DNA from: CAWEHT01 sp963808455
GTDB lineage: Bacteria; Chloroflexota; Anaerolineae; CG2-30-64-16
Length of the DNA: 5,673 nucleotides
Direction: 5' to 3'
NCBI GenBank assembly: GCA_963808455.1
Contig: CAWEHT010000152.1
Location: 1-5,673 of the forward strand
Part shown: piece after piece, positions 4,856 to 5,673 of the stretch
How the letters are laid out: each line of letters opens with the position of its first letter
Numbering within the stretch: the first letter of the stretch is position 1
Program-made: the position numbers and the translations under genes
Notes under the pieces: generated by a model
What the model was told of the DNA's origin: nothing
Seen by the model: only the letters and a program-made list of their open reading frames with translations
Database searches by the model: none

Positions 4856-5673
4856 ATGGTAGACAAGAATCTGCAACGCCTGGTCGTCCATCGTTCATGG
4901 AATTTTCCTATTCCGGTGATCGAGCGCGCCGAGGGTATCTATCTGTATGACGACGAAGGCAAACGCTATATTGACGGCGCTTCTGGGTCGTCGTGCGTGG
5001 TGAATATCGGCCACGGTGTGCAAAGTGTGGTCGAGGCGATGTACGAGCAGGGCAAGAAGGTCTCGTTTGCGGCGCCGCACCTGTTCTCAAACGGACCTCT
5101 GTTGAAGCTGGGTGAGCTGGTTAGCGAGTGCGCGCCTGGCGGTCTGCAGAAAAAATTGTCGGACCTGGTTCGGCTGCACCGGCACCGATGCCATCGATTC
5201 GGCCCTGAGGTTGGCGCACCAATATTTTGTTGCGCAAGGCCAGCCGTCCAAGTCGGCGGTGATCGGGCGCTGGCAGGGTTTTCACGGCAACAACCTGGCT
5301 GTGGCGGGCGTGCATGGCAGCACACCCCGGCGGCGCATCTACTACCCCATGTACGTCAATCAGCCCCATGTCCCGCCAGCGTATTGTTATCGTTGCCCGT
5401 ACGAGACAACACGCGACCGTTGCAATCTGAAATGTGCGCGTGCGTTAGAAACGCTCATCCATCAGACCGGGGAAGAGAACGTGGCGTGCTTTATCGCCGA
5501 GCCGGTCTCGGGCTCGGGACTCGGCGGCGTGCCGGCACCAGACGGCTACTTCCAGTTGGTCCGCGACATCTGCACGCGGCACAATGTGCTGCTGATCGTC
5601 AACGAGGTGATGACTGGCTGGGGCCGGCTGGGTTACTGGTTTGGAATCGAGCACTGGGGCGTAGCAATCTGGC
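4856..5673 (+). CDS. Class III PLP-dependent aminotransferase, N-terminal part, frame-shifted
   Basis: ATG at 4856 follows GGGAG (4845-4849) by 6 bases. Residues 1-100 in this frame match the class III (ornithine/GABA/omega-amino acid) aminotransferase N-terminus: GIYLYDDEGKRYIDG (27-41), NIGHGVQSVVEAM (50-62), GELVSECAPGGLQK (86-99). From about 5163 the homology continues one frame on (+1): TWFGCTGTDAIDSALRLA is the cofactor phosphate-loop region, then GRWQGFHGNNLAVAG, a four-cysteine segment CYRCPYETTRDRCNLKC (5385-5435), FIAEPVSGSGLGG, and LLIVNEVMTGWGRLG (5592-5636). The shift falls at a run of six A (5150-5155) or at about ten extra bases (5153-5162). The original frame has no stop to the window end, so automatic calling would give one protein with a false second half. 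The Schiff-base lysine lies beyond the window. Family members move an amino group from an omega- or alpha-amine to a keto acid; the substrate here is unknown. This may be a real broken gene or a sequencing error. Confidence 0.8.
   Translation, partial: MVDKNLQRLVVHRSWNFPIPVIERAEGIYLYDDEGKRYIDGASGSSCVVNIGHGVQSVVEAMYEQGKKVSFAAPHLFSNGPLLKLGELVSECAPGGLQKKLSDLVRLHRHRCHRFGPEVGAPIFCCARPAVQVGGDRALAGFSRQQPGCGGRAWQHTPAAHLLPHVRQSAPCPASVLLSLPVRDNTRPLQSEMCACVRNAHPSDRGRERGVLYRRAGLGLGTRRRAGTRRLLPVGPRHLHAAQCAADRQRGDDWLGPAGLLVWNRALGRSNL

Noticed and set aside
1..5673. CRISPR array, tRNA, rRNA or insertion sequence
   Set aside because: I saw no regularly spaced repeats, tRNA-like cloverleaf, rRNA segments, transposase motifs or terminal inverted repeats; nearly all of the window is coding.

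Overview
The window is a compact run of six genes, all on the + strand. It reads as part of one operon from a moderately high-GC bacterium with clear Shine-Dalgarno sites. The sequence does not identify the organism. Gene content (a corrinoid-methyltransferase homologue plus a URO-D-fold methyltransferase relative) suggests an anaerobe, or a metabolically versatile bacterium that uses methylated amines. That is inference, and I would not name a phylum with confidence.

Layout: (1) 1-236, the C-terminal end of a family-5 (peptide/nickel type) ABC substrate-binding protein. (2) 237-386, a 150-base gap with two inverted repeats; the second is a perfect 14-bp stem. This is the usual place for an mRNA structure that separates a highly expressed binding protein from its permeases. 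(3) 387-1334 and 1334-2245, the two inner-membrane permeases of the same importer (DppB-like and DppC-like), joined by a one-base stop/start overlap. (4) 2305-3768, an MttB-family methyltransferase homologue with no in-frame amber codon, so a non-pyrrolysine member. (5) 3787-4842, a uroporphyrinogen-decarboxylase-fold protein, GTG start, of the methyltransferase-like rather than the HemE type. (6) 4856-5673, a class III PLP aminotransferase cut by the window end. Its reading frame changes near 5150-5162.

Working model (inference): the importer brings in an N-methylated amine or amino acid. The MttB homologue transfers a methyl group from it to a corrinoid protein, the URO-D-like protein handles the methyl group or corrinoid, and the aminotransferase processes an amine or its carbon skeleton. 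The transporter ATPases and the corrinoid protein are not in the window and would have to lie nearby or elsewhere. The most notable points are the altered metal-site residues in the URO-D-like protein, and the frame change plus a Asp-to-Asn change at the PLP-binding site of the aminotransferase.
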